A stretch of DNA of 64,000 nucleotides from Deferribacter desulfuricans SSM1 (GTDB lineage: Bacteria; Chrysiogenota; Deferribacteres; Deferribacterales; Deferribacteraceae), in NCBI RefSeq assembly GCF_000010985.1, contig NC_013939.1, forward strand, positions 1,083,501-1,147,500, given 5' to 3'. Positions 27,122 through 35,171 of the stretch are shown one piece after another (the first letter of the stretch is position 1; each line of letters starts with the position of its first letter). The notes under the pieces are model-generated. The model was not told where the DNA came from. It did no database searches and was given only the letters and a program-made list of their open reading frames with translations. A program made the translations under genes and the position numbers.

Positions 27122-28243
27122 ATGATAATTGAAGAGTTAAATGAGAGCTTAGAAGAAATAGACAAAAGTATAGAATCATTTAAGCAGGTGGTAAAAGAAG
27201 ATGAAATAAATAAAAAGATTGAAGCTATTGATAAAATGTCAATGGAAGATCCTGACTTCTGGAATAAAAAAGAATCTAAACAACTTTTAAAAGAACAGGC
27301 ATCTTTAAAAAAATTCTTATCAGAATGGGAAGAGCTTTTAACTATTAGAGAAGATATCGATGTTTTAATAGAACTTTTTAAAGAGGGGTCTGAAGAGGTT
27401 AAAGAAGATATAATTTCAAATTTAAATGAATTAAAAAAGAGAGTTAGTGATTTTGAATTAAAACTTATTTTAAATGGGGAACACGATATAAATAATGCAA
27501 TAGTTACAATCCATGCTGGAGCTGGTGGGACTGAAGCTTGTGACTGGGTTTCAATGCTTTTTAGAATGTATACGAGATGGGTTGAGAGAAAAAAATATAA
27601 ATATGAAATTCTTGATATGTTACCAGGGGATGAAGCTGGGATAAAATCGATAACATTTAATGTTATCGGTGAGTATAGTTACGGATATTTAAAAGGTGAA
27701 TCTGGGGTTCACCGTCTTGTGAGGATATCCCCTTTTGATTCTAATAACAGGAGACATACATCTTTTGCTTCTGTTTTTGTGTTGCCTGAGATTGATGATG
27801 AAATTGATATTGAAATAAATGAGTCCGATCTTAAAATTGAGACATTCAGAGCAAGTGGTGCAGGTGGCCAGCATGTTAATACTACAGATTCTGCGGTGAG
27901 GATAACTCATTTACCTACAGGGATTGTTGTGTCATGTCAAAATGAAAGAAGCCAGCACAAAAACAAAGCGCATGCTATGAAAATTTTAAAAGCGAGGCTT
28001 TATGAGTATGAGATGGAAAAAAGGAATAAAGAGAAAGAGAAACTTGAAAGCAGCAAAACAGAGATTGGTTGGGGCAATCAGATTAGATCTTATGTAATGC
28101 ACCCCTATAAAATGGTAAAAGATTTAAGAACGAGGTATGAAACAGGTAATGTGGATGCGGTGATGGATGGTGATATAGATGATTTTATAAAAACTTACTT
28201 GCTCATGGAGGCTGGTATTACTAAAAATGCTGACGAAGATTAA
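27122..28243 (+). CDS. prfB: peptide chain release factor 2, no programmed frameshift
   Basis: 373 residues from ATG 27,122 (GAGGTG before it; the upstream GTG lies in that ribosome-binding site). RF2 identity comes from the stop-codon-reading tripeptide SPF at residues 203-205 and GGQ at 248-250 in ASGAGGQHVNTTDSAVRITH. The N-terminal helical domain is continuous in one frame: there is no CTTTGA slip site between the start and DPDFWN, where most bacteria have the autoregulatory +1 frameshift. The 3' end overlaps alr by 17 bases. Confidence 0.97.
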   Translation: MIIEELNESLEEIDKSIESFKQVVKEDEINKKIEAIDKMSMEDPDFWNKKESKQLLKEQASLKKFLSEWEELLTIREDIDVLIELFKEGSEEVKEDIISNLNELKKRVSDFELKLILNGEHDINNAIVTIHAGAGGTEACDWVSMLFRMYTRWVERKKYKYEILDMLPGDEAGIKSITFNVIGEYSYGYLKGESGVHRLVRISPFDSNNRRHTSFASVFVLPEIDDEIDIEINESDLKIETFRASGAGGQHVNTTDSAVRITHLPTGIVVSCQNERSQHKNKAHAMKILKARLYEYEMEKRNKEKEKLESSKTEIGWGNQIRSYVMHPYKMVKDLRTRYETGNVDAVMDGDIDDFIKTYLLMEAGITKNADED

Positions 28244-29318
28244 AACTCTACGACCAACATATGCTGAGATAAATCTTGCAAACTATAAACACAATATTGA
28301 AGTTGCTAAATCACTTTCTAAGTCAAAAATTATTGCCATTGTTAAAGCAGATGCTTATGGACACGGGGCTATAAAATTATCAAAATTTGCTTATGAACAA
28401 TGTGATGTAAAAGATTTTGGTGTGGCTACCATAGAAGAAGGGGTTAATTTAAGAAACGTTTTACCCACTGATGCAAGAATAATCACTCTTGGATATATCG
28501 ATGAACATCATTTCGAAGAATTGTTACATCATAAAATAACACCAACTGTTTTTGATAAAAGTATTATGGCTAAATTAGACAAATTTGCAAAAGGGAATAA
28601 TGTGGTTTTAGATGTTGTTTTAAAGATTGATACGGGGATGAATAGATTAGGGTTTGGTTTAAATACTGATTTTAATGAGTTAGTTGAGAGTTATTCAAAC
28701 CTAAATATTGTATTGATGATGACACATTTATCCTCTTCTGATACCGATTTGGATTATACAAAATGGCAGATTAACAGGTTTGATGAATACCTAAAGAGAT
28801 ATAATGTCAAGGCAGAAACTTCAGTATTCAATTCATCAGCAATATGTTTTTATTCAAATAAATATACTTATACAAGGCCTGGTATTATGAGTTATGGCTA
28901 TGTTTATCCAGAAAACAGATTTGGTTTAAAACCTGTAATGAGCATTTATTCGAAACTTATTCATATAAAAAGATTAAAAAAGGGTGAGAAGATAAGTTAT
29001 AATCAAACATTTACTGCTTCAAAAGATATGAAAATTGGTGTGATACCGATTGGCTATGCTGATGGGTATTTTAGAGCTTTAAGTAATAAAGGTGTGATGT
29101 TTGTAAACGGTAAGCCCTGCAATGTGGTGGGGACAGTGTGTATGGATATGACTATGATAGATATAACTCATCTAAATGAATCAGATTTAGATTGTGAAGT
29201 AGAAGTTTTGGGTAAACATATTGATGCTGAGCAGATAGCTAAAATGTGTAATACAATAAGTTATGAAATAGTTTGTGCTATTTCTGATAGAATTCCGAGG
29301 GTTTATATAAATGCTTAA
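28227..29318 (+). CDS. alr: alanine racemase
   Basis: 363 residues. PLP-binding lysine is K40 in VKADAYGHG. Other signatures are KIDTGMNRLGF, FNSSAI, RPGIMSYGY and the second catalytic tyrosine in SYNQTF, followed by IGYADGY. The enzyme makes D-alanine for peptidoglycan. The gene begins inside prfB (17-base overlap) and overlaps mlaE by 8 bases. Confidence 0.97.
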   Translation: MLTKIKTLRPTYAEINLANYKHNIEVAKSLSKSKIIAIVKADAYGHGAIKLSKFAYEQCDVKDFGVATIEEGVNLRNVLPTDARIITLGYIDEHHFEELLHHKITPTVFDKSIMAKLDKFAKGNNVVLDVVLKIDTGMNRLGFGLNTDFNELVESYSNLNIVLMMTHLSSSDTDLDYTKWQINRFDEYLKRYNVKAETSVFNSSAICFYSNKYTYTRPGIMSYGYVYPENRFGLKPVMSIYSKLIHIKRLKKGEKISYNQTFTASKDMKIGVIPIGYADGYFRALSNKGVMFVNGKPCNVVGTVCMDMTMIDITHLNESDLDCEVEVLGKHIDAEQIAKMCNTISYEIVCAISDRIPRVYINA

Positions 29319-30081
29319 ATTCTTTGAAATTATTGGTGCACCTATTTTAAATTTCATTTATGGATCTGGCAGAATTTTTCTTTTTTTTATAGACTTTTTT
29401 AGATGGGCTTTTATCCCCCCTTATCGTGTTCGTTTGCTTTTTAAGCAGATGGAGTTTATTGGGGTTAATTCACTTTCTGTTATAATATTAACAGGGACTT
29501 TTACAGGGATGGTTTTTGCTTTCCAAAGTTATATAGGTTTTCACCGTTTTGGTGCTGAATATATGGTGGGGACTGTAGTTGGCTTAGGTATGGCAAGAGA
29601 GCTTGGACCTGTTTTAAGCTCCATTATGGTTGCCGCCAGGGCTGGTTCTGCAATTGCAGCAGAAATTGGAACTATGAGGGTTACTGAGCAGATTGATGCT
29701 CTTTATGCTTTGGCTGTTGAGCCAGTGCAATATTTAGTAGTTCCTAGGATGCTTGCTGGTGTGATTGTTATGCCAATTTTAAATATTATTGCTGTTTTTT
29801 GTGGAGTTGTTGGTGGATATTTTGTGGGTGTTGAGATTTTGGGTATCAATAAAACACTATATCTTGAATATATGTATCGATATGTTGATTTTGACGATAT
29901 TTACAATGGTATAATTAAAGCAACTGTTTTTGGTCTTATTCTGACACTTGTTGGTTGTTATAAAGGTTTTTATACCAGTGGTGGAGCAGAAGGGGTCGGT
30001 AAATCAACAACAGAATCTGTTGTATTATCCTCAGTATTAATTTTAGTTTTTGACTATATTCTGACAGCATTTATGTTTTGA
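29311..30081 (+). CDS. mlaE: ABC transporter permease MlaE
   Basis: 256 residues with five or six membrane segments. The MlaE signatures are LTGTFTGMVFAFQSYIG, GLGMARELGPVLSSIMVAAR and GSAIAAEIGTMRVTEQIDAL. MlaE is the membrane subunit that moves phospholipids between inner and outer membranes together with MlaF and the MCE protein MlaD, both encoded next. It overlaps alr by 8 bases. Confidence 0.95.
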   Translation: MLKFFEIIGAPILNFIYGSGRIFLFFIDFFRWAFIPPYRVRLLFKQMEFIGVNSLSVIILTGTFTGMVFAFQSYIGFHRFGAEYMVGTVVGLGMARELGPVLSSIMVAARAGSAIAAEIGTMRVTEQIDALYALAVEPVQYLVVPRMLAGVIVMPILNIIAVFCGVVGGYFVGVEILGINKTLYLEYMYRYVDFDDIYNGIIKATVFGLILTLVGCYKGFYTSGGAEGVGKSTTESVVLSSVLILVFDYILTAFMF

Positions 30082-30088
30082 GGTGGTG

Positions 30089-30844
30089 ATGGAAATTGCT
30101 ATTGAAGTGATAGACCTACACAAGAGCTTTGGTGAATATAAAGTTCATAAGGGAATCAATCTTAAGATTGTAAAAAATGCCATAACATACATAATTGGCC
30201 CATCAGGGACAGGTAAGAGTGTGCTTTTAAAACAGATAATGGGGTTGTTAAAACCTGACAAGGGGAAAGTAATAGTTTTAGGAGAAGATTTATCAACACT
30301 AAACAAAAAAGAATTATTAAATATTAGGAAAAAATTTGGGATGCTTTTTCAAAATGCAGCTCTTTTTGATTCTATGAATGTTTATGAAAATGTTGCATTT
30401 CCACTTAGAGAACACACTAAATTAAGAGAGAAAGAGATAAGAAAAATTGTTTTAGAAAAATTACGACTTGTTGGTCTTACAAATGTGGAATATAAAATGC
30501 CTTCAGAATTATCTGGTGGGATGAGAAAAAGGGTAGGGCTTGCTAGAGCGATTGCCCTTGAGCCAGAGATAATACTTTATGATGAGCCCACCACAGGTCT
30601 TGATCCTATTATGACTGATGTGGTGGATAACCTTATATATGAAACTCAGAAAAAGTTAAATATAACATCGATAGTAATTTCACATGATATTGAGTCCACT
30701 TTTAAAATTGCTGATTATATTGCAATGATTTATGATGGTAAAATTGTAATGTATGGAACACCAGAAGAGTTTAAAAAAACAGATAATCCTTATGTGAGGC
30801 AATTTTTAAGTGGCTCTAAAGATGGTCCTATAAAAATAGGTTAA
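30089..30844 (+). CDS. mlaF: ABC transporter ATP-binding protein MlaF
   Basis: 251 residues from ATG 30,089, which has AGG five bases before it; two GTG codons directly upstream are possible but worse spaced. Walker A is GPSGTGKS, the signature is LSGGM and Walker B is ILYDEP. The D-loop TTGLDP and switch histidine (ISHDIEST) are present, so the ATPase should be active. It powers the Mla phospholipid transporter. It sits 7 bases after mlaE and 13 before the MCE gene. Confidence 0.95.
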   Translation: MEIAIEVIDLHKSFGEYKVHKGINLKIVKNAITYIIGPSGTGKSVLLKQIMGLLKPDKGKVIVLGEDLSTLNKKELLNIRKKFGMLFQNAALFDSMNVYENVAFPLREHTKLREKEIRKIVLEKLRLVGLTNVEYKMPSELSGGMRKRVGLARAIALEPEIILYDEPTTGLDPIMTDVVDNLIYETQKKLNITSIVISHDIESTFKIADYIAMIYDGKIVMYGTPEEFKKTDNPYVRQFLSGSKDGPIKIG

Positions 30845-30857
30845 ATGGGGGATATAG

Positions 30858-32438
30858 ATGCGTTTTACTCTTGAGGCAAAAGTAGGAATATTTGTTGTGA
30901 TTGGCTTGTTATTACTTGGTTATATGACGACAAAAGTAGAAGATTTGAAGCTTGGAAAAAGTGATGGGTATGAGATCATAGCCTACTTAAATGACGCTAG
31001 TGGATTAGTGAAAGATTCTTATGTGAAATATAGAGGGGTTGAAGTTGGTAAAGTTAAAGATATAAGATTAAAAGAAAACCATGTAGAAGTAGTTTTATTG
31101 ATTGATAAACAATATAAGCTCCCTTCAAATGTTGCTGCTATTGTAAGATCGAGTGGTTTTCTTGGTGAAAAGTATTTAGAACTTCAAACTGTAGGTAAAG
31201 AAACAGAAGGTTATCTTACCACAGGAAGTGAAATAAAAAATTATAAATCAAGTGCTGATTTTGATGAGCTCCAAAACAAGTTTTCTGAGATTGCAGATGA
31301 CATAAAAGCTATAACTGCCTCTTTAAAAGAGGTTATTGCATCAGATAACGGTAAAGCTGATATGAAAATGACTCTACAAAATATTAGATATTCAACAGAG
31401 TATATCAGACAGATGTTAGAAGAAAATCAAAAAAGGATAAACCAGATTGTGAAAAATATTGAGGCCATTACAGCTTCTATAAAAAATGTTACTGAAGCAA
31501 ATCAAGAGAATGTTAATCAGTTGATTACAAACTTAAAAGAGGTTTCTGAAACATTAAAAAATCAAACTCCGCAAATTGCTAAAAAGATTAACAACATAAC
31601 TACCAATATAGATGATCTTGTGGGTAATTCTAAAGGTGATTTAAGAGAGACGATTTCAAATATAAAAGTTGTTACAGCAAAGTTAGAAAAAACAGTTGAT
31701 AATCTAAACGATATTACTGACAAGATTAATAAGGGTAAGGGGACAGTTGGGACTCTGATTAATGACAATGAAACTGCTAAAGATGTAAAAGACACTATTA
31801 AAGGTTTAAAAAATCTTGTTACTACATATGATAGATTTAAGTTTTATCTTTCTTTTAGTGGTGAAAAGATGTGGGATACTGGTGAATCAAAAGGGTATTT
31901 CAAACTTAAAATCCAGCCGAGAAAAAATAAATATTATTTATTAGGTTTGGCCACAAGCGATCAGGGTAAATCCACAACGACAGTTACAGATTATAACTAC
32001 TCTGGAAATGTGCCTTATTATATTGATGGTGGTACAGGCTCTGGTACAAGTTATAGAGAAGTGAAAACATCTAGGACAAAAGACTCTTTGACTTTTATAG
32101 CTCAATATGTACAGCGTTTTTATGATCAGCTTGATTTAAGGATTGGTATTATGGAATCAGAATTTGGAGTTGGTGCGGACTATTTTCCTTTTAAAGATGA
32201 AAAATTGCAATTGAGTATGGATGCTTATGACTTTTCTGACAGTGATACTGACAGAAAACCTCATTTAAAGGCAAAACTTCAATATAATCTGACAAAAAAC
32301 CTATTTTTAAATGTGGGTTATGATGATTTTCTAAACGACGATACAAAAAGTGGTTTTATAGGTGGCGGTATTATGTTCCTCGATGAAGATTTAAAATATC
32401 TTTTTGGCAAGATACCTACATCAGTGCCCGGAAATTAG
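30858..32438 (+). CDS. mlaD: MCE protein MlaD with long helical middle and C-terminal barrel-like domain
   Basis: 526 residues, far longer than E. coli MlaD (about 180). A membrane anchor at ~7-23 (VGIFVVIGLLLLGYMTT) is followed by one MCE domain at ~37-115 (DASGLVKDSYVKYRGVEVGK, GFLGEKYLEL). Residues ~130-320 are helical with repeated Asn/Ile/Thr patterns. Residues ~325-515 alternate short strands with aromatic ends (YYLLGLATSD, LTFIAQYVQRF, LRIGIMESEFGVGADYF, LFLNVGYDDF, SGFIGGGIMFL), as in outer-membrane beta-barrels. I infer one protein spanning the envelope. No mlaA, mlaB or mlaC gene is adjacent. Confidence 0.85.
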   Translation: MRFTLEAKVGIFVVIGLLLLGYMTTKVEDLKLGKSDGYEIIAYLNDASGLVKDSYVKYRGVEVGKVKDIRLKENHVEVVLLIDKQYKLPSNVAAIVRSSGFLGEKYLELQTVGKETEGYLTTGSEIKNYKSSADFDELQNKFSEIADDIKAITASLKEVIASDNGKADMKMTLQNIRYSTEYIRQMLEENQKRINQIVKNIEAITASIKNVTEANQENVNQLITNLKEVSETLKNQTPQIAKKINNITTNIDDLVGNSKGDLRETISNIKVVTAKLEKTVDNLNDITDKINKGKGTVGTLINDNETAKDVKDTIKGLKNLVTTYDRFKFYLSFSGEKMWDTGESKGYFKLKIQPRKNKYYLLGLATSDQGKSTTTVTDYNYSGNVPYYIDGGTGSGTSYREVKTSRTKDSLTFIAQYVQRFYDQLDLRIGIMESEFGVGADYFPFKDEKLQLSMDAYDFSDSDTDRKPHLKAKLQYNLTKNLFLNVGYDDFLNDDTKSGFIGGGIMFLDEDLKYLFGKIPTSVPGN

Positions 32439-32450
32439 TGAGTTGAGCTG

Positions 32451-32687
32451 ATGATAAAGGTAAAGGCGTTTGCTGATTTGACTAAATATATTTCAAAAGA
32501 TGGTAAATTTGAGACATTTTTTGATAATCAGGGTAAGAGTGTGAGAGTTAAAGATATTGTGGATTTTTATAATATTCCACTTAATGATATCAAAATAATT
32601 CTTGTAAATGGGAAAGATGCAAGTTTAGAAACAGAGGTCAATGATAACGATACAGTAACATTTTTTTCTCCAGTGGGTGGAGGATGA
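32451..32687 (+). CDS. MoaD/ThiS-family sulfur-carrier protein
   Basis: 78 residues with a ubiquitin-like beta-grasp pattern, ending SPVGGG. The C-terminal diglycine would be adenylated and thiocarboxylated. Family members carry sulfur for molybdopterin, thiamine or tungstopterin synthesis; ILVNGKDASLETEVNDNDTV is typical of the MoaD side. A divergent MoaE is encoded 13 kb away, so a molybdopterin role is possible. The gene overlaps mqnD by 4 bases. Confidence 0.82.
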   Translation: MIKVKAFADLTKYISKDGKFETFFDNQGKSVRVKDIVDFYNIPLNDIKIILVNGKDASLETEVNDNDTVTFFSPVGGG

Positions 32688-33478
32688 AAAAAGATTTAAT
32701 ACTTGCCATTTCAACCTGTCCAAATGATACATTTATTTTCTCCCCCATGATTTTAAATTTTATTGAACATCCTTATAATTTTAAAACTTTACTTGATGAT
32801 GTGGAAGTTTTAAATAACCTTGCTATTGAAGGGTTACCTGATATTGTCAAAGTATCTTACGGTGTTTTGCCAAAAATAATCGATAAATATTCTGTATTAA
32901 AAAGTGGTGGAGCTCTAAGTTTTGGTTTTGGCCCAGTTGTTGTATCGAAAAAATATAATCATATAAATGAATTATATGGAAAAAAAATAGCTGTACCTGG
33001 CTTTAATACGACAGCTTTTAATATTTTTAAGAGATTTTATGGGGATAATTTCGATTTTATTCAACTTCGATTTGATAAGATAATTCCTGCGATTTTAGAT
33101 GATAATGTGGATGCTGGTTTGCTTATCCATGAAGGGAGATTTGTTTATAAAAATTATGGATTAAATTTACTATCAGATTTAGGTGAGGAGTGGGATAAAA
33201 AATACAATGCTCCTGTACCATTGGGTGCTATTGTGATTAAAAAGGAACTTTTAAATATAGCTAACAATATCAATAAGATAATTAGAAAATCTATCAACTA
33301 TTCTGAAAGAAAAAGGGAACATATTTACCCTTTTATAAAAAAATATGCCCAAGAGTTAGATGCTGATGTTTTAGAAAAGCATATTACAGCTTTTGTTAAT
33401 GAAAACAGTTTTGATATGTCAAAATATATAAATGTTATAGTTGATTTTTTAGGCATATCTGAAAAAGACTTTGTTTAG
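32684..33478 (+). CDS. mqnD: 1,4-dihydroxy-6-naphthoate synthase (futalosine pathway)
   Basis: 264 residues with a periplasmic-binding-protein-like fold but no signal peptide. The MqnD family pattern is clear: ISTCPNDTFIFSPM at the start, KVSYGVLPKIIDKYSVLKSGGALSFGFGP near 65-90, DAGLLIHEGRF and NAPVPLGAIV. It turns cyclic dehypoxanthinyl futalosine into dihydroxynaphthoate for menaquinone. The other mqn genes are not in the window. It implies a quinone-based respiratory chain. Confidence 0.92.
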   Translation: MKKDLILAISTCPNDTFIFSPMILNFIEHPYNFKTLLDDVEVLNNLAIEGLPDIVKVSYGVLPKIIDKYSVLKSGGALSFGFGPVVVSKKYNHINELYGKKIAVPGFNTTAFNIFKRFYGDNFDFIQLRFDKIIPAILDDNVDAGLLIHEGRFVYKNYGLNLLSDLGEEWDKKYNAPVPLGAIVIKKELLNIANNINKIIRKSINYSERKREHIYPFIKKYAQELDADVLEKHITAFVNENSFDMSKYINVIVDFLGISEKDFV

Positions 33479-33481
33479 CAA

Positions 33482-34072
33482 ATGATTAGTTTGAGTATAT
33501 ATTTGATTTTTTACTCTGTATTACATTCAGTTTTGGCTGATGATGTTTTGATGAAAAGGTATTATTACAGGTGGTGGTATAGATTTTTTTATGTTTTATT
33601 ATCTACTGTCTTATTAATACCTGCATGGATAATTTATCTAAGACTCCCTGATTATTACGTTTTTAATCCACCACTATTTTTAAAAATATTACTCTATTTA
33701 ATAGATATTCTTGTTTTATTTTTTGGTTATTATGCTTCAAAATCTTATGATAACAACTTTTTTTTGGGTATAGAGCAGATAAGGTATTTTTTTAAATATG
33801 GAGTTAAAGAGGTGAAACCAGAAGAAAAGTTTATAAAGAGCGGAGCTTTAAAATATGTTAGACATCCTTATTATTTTGCTGGAATAATGTTGTTATGGCT
33901 TAGGCCTTTATATTATAAAGATCTGGTAGTAAATATTATTTTTACAATTTATTTTATTTTAGGTGCAATTAATGAAGAACGAAAATTAACAAGAAAATTT
34001 GGGGAAGAATATTTAAGATATAAAAAAGAGGTACCAATGATAATCCCATTTTTAAAAAGGAGAAAAGATTGA
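33482..34072 (+). CDS. ICMT/NnrU-like integral membrane methyltransferase-family protein
   Basis: 196 residues with four to five transmembrane segments. The C-terminal part carries LKYVRHPYYFAGIMLLW and later INEERKLTRKFGEEYLRYKKEVPMIIP, the isoprenylcysteine/phospholipid methyltransferase signature that binds S-adenosylmethionine at the membrane. The substrate is unknown; phospholipids or small lipophilic molecules are possible. It overlaps the following lipid kinase gene by 4 bases, which fits a lipid theme without proving it. Confidence 0.75.
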   Translation: MISLSIYLIFYSVLHSVLADDVLMKRYYYRWWYRFFYVLLSTVLLIPAWIIYLRLPDYYVFNPPLFLKILLYLIDILVLFFGYYASKSYDNNFFLGIEQIRYFFKYGVKEVKPEEKFIKSGALKYVRHPYYFAGIMLLWLRPLYYKDLVVNIIFTIYFILGAINEERKLTRKFGEEYLRYKKEVPMIIPFLKRRKD

Positions 34073-34923
34073 AAACTATTGTCTTGGCAAATCCAGTTAG
34101 TGGAAGTTTTGACAAAAATAAATTTAATAAATGCCTTGATATTTTAAACAGAAAATTTAGAAAAATTGAAGTTGTTTATACAGAGTATGCTGGCCATGCA
34201 GAGAAAATAGCTAAAGATGAAGATTATGATATTGTTATCCCTGCAGGAGGGGATGGTCTTTTAAATGAGGTGATAAATGGTATCGAAAACAGGATTGATA
34301 AAGATAAGGGGATTTTACTGTATAAATTGCCTTTTGGCACTAGTAATGTTTTTTGTAGAGAATATAAAATACCAATAAATCCGATAAAAGCAGCTGAACA
34401 GATTGATATTACAAATTTTCATCATATACCTCTTGGTTTAATTGGAGGTAGATATTTCTCTTTAATGGTGGGTTTTGGATTTGATGCTTTAAGTGTAAAG
34501 AATGTGGATTTGAATTTGAAAAAAAGGTTTAGCAAATTTGCCTATGTGTATTCTGGGTTGAAGACATTTTTAAAAAAAGAATTTCATCCGTTTGAGTTTT
34601 TTACAAATGGGAAAAGATACGAAGCTTATCACTTAATTGTTGCAGTAAGTAATAAATATGCTGGCAGTTTCAATCTATCTAAAAAATTTAAAAAAGGTAA
34701 ATTGAATATTTTTTATTTGAAAAATGATAAGAAATTAAATCTTTTAAAAAATATTCTATTAATTTCTTTATATAACGGTTTTGCTGGTGAACAAATTTAT
34801 TCTGATATTATCAAGTTAATAGGTGTTGATGAGTGTCAAATCGATGGCGATTTTTACAAATTGCAGATGAATAGCAATTTTGTTAAAATAAAAAAGTCAT
34901 CATTTTATCTTGTAAATATATAG
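34069..34923 (+). CDS. diacylglycerol kinase family lipid kinase
   Basis: 284 residues with TTG start at 34,069 and AAGGAG eight bases before it. The nucleotide-binding loop PAGGDGLLNEVINGI (near residue 60) and LPFGTSNVFCREYKI (near 88) are those of DAGK catalytic-domain proteins. The position usually occupied by Thr in GGDGT is Leu here. Likely reaction: phosphorylation of a lipid alcohol such as diacylglycerol at the inner membrane. A gene-free gap of 248 bases with a repeat element follows. Confidence 0.85.
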   Translation: MKTIVLANPVSGSFDKNKFNKCLDILNRKFRKIEVVYTEYAGHAEKIAKDEDYDIVIPAGGDGLLNEVINGIENRIDKDKGILLYKLPFGTSNVFCREYKIPINPIKAAEQIDITNFHHIPLGLIGGRYFSLMVGFGFDALSVKNVDLNLKKRFSKFAYVYSGLKTFLKKEFHPFEFFTNGKRYEAYHLIVAVSNKYAGSFNLSKKFKKGKLNIFYLKNDKKLNLLKNILLISLYNGFAGEQIYSDIIKLIGVDECQIDGDFYKLQMNSNFVKIKKSSFYLVNI

Positions 34924-35019
34924 ATATTTATAAGTTGATATAATTAAATATTGAAAAAACATATTTTGTTGGTTAGGATTGCAAAAATAAAAGGTTGTAT
35001 AATAAAATAATAGTATTTT

Positions 35020-35095
35020 GAGATTGCTTCGCTAATGCTCGCAATGACAAATTTCCCAATCATTGCGAGGCAACATAAGTTGCCGAAGCAATCTC
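35020..35095. repeat. inverted-repeat element, copy 1 (GTCATTGCGAG...GAAGCAATCT family)
   Basis: The element lies in the 34,924-35,171 gap between codirectional genes. Outer 12-base arms GAGATTGCTTCG and CGAAGCAATCTC are perfect inverted repeats (35,020-35,031 and 35,084-35,095). Inner arms CTCGCAATGA and TCATTGCGAG (35,038-35,047 and 35,060-35,069) are also perfect. The right-hand unit alone contains a second hairpin, GGCAAC-ATAA-GTTGCC, at 35,069-35,084. There is no transposase gene. The remainder of this gap is AT-rich, with a TATAAT near 35,000 but no convincing -35 partner. Confidence 0.85.
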
Positions 35096-35171
35096 ATAAT
35101 TTTACAAACAATATGAAAAGTTTTGTAATTGATGCAAGTCGTTGTTTATGAATGTTTGGGAGGGTGATTTG

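Noticed and set aside
34924-35019. Possible promoter with TATAAT near 35,000
   Set aside because: No -35 hexamer at a suitable distance and the repeat element separates it from the kinase gene.
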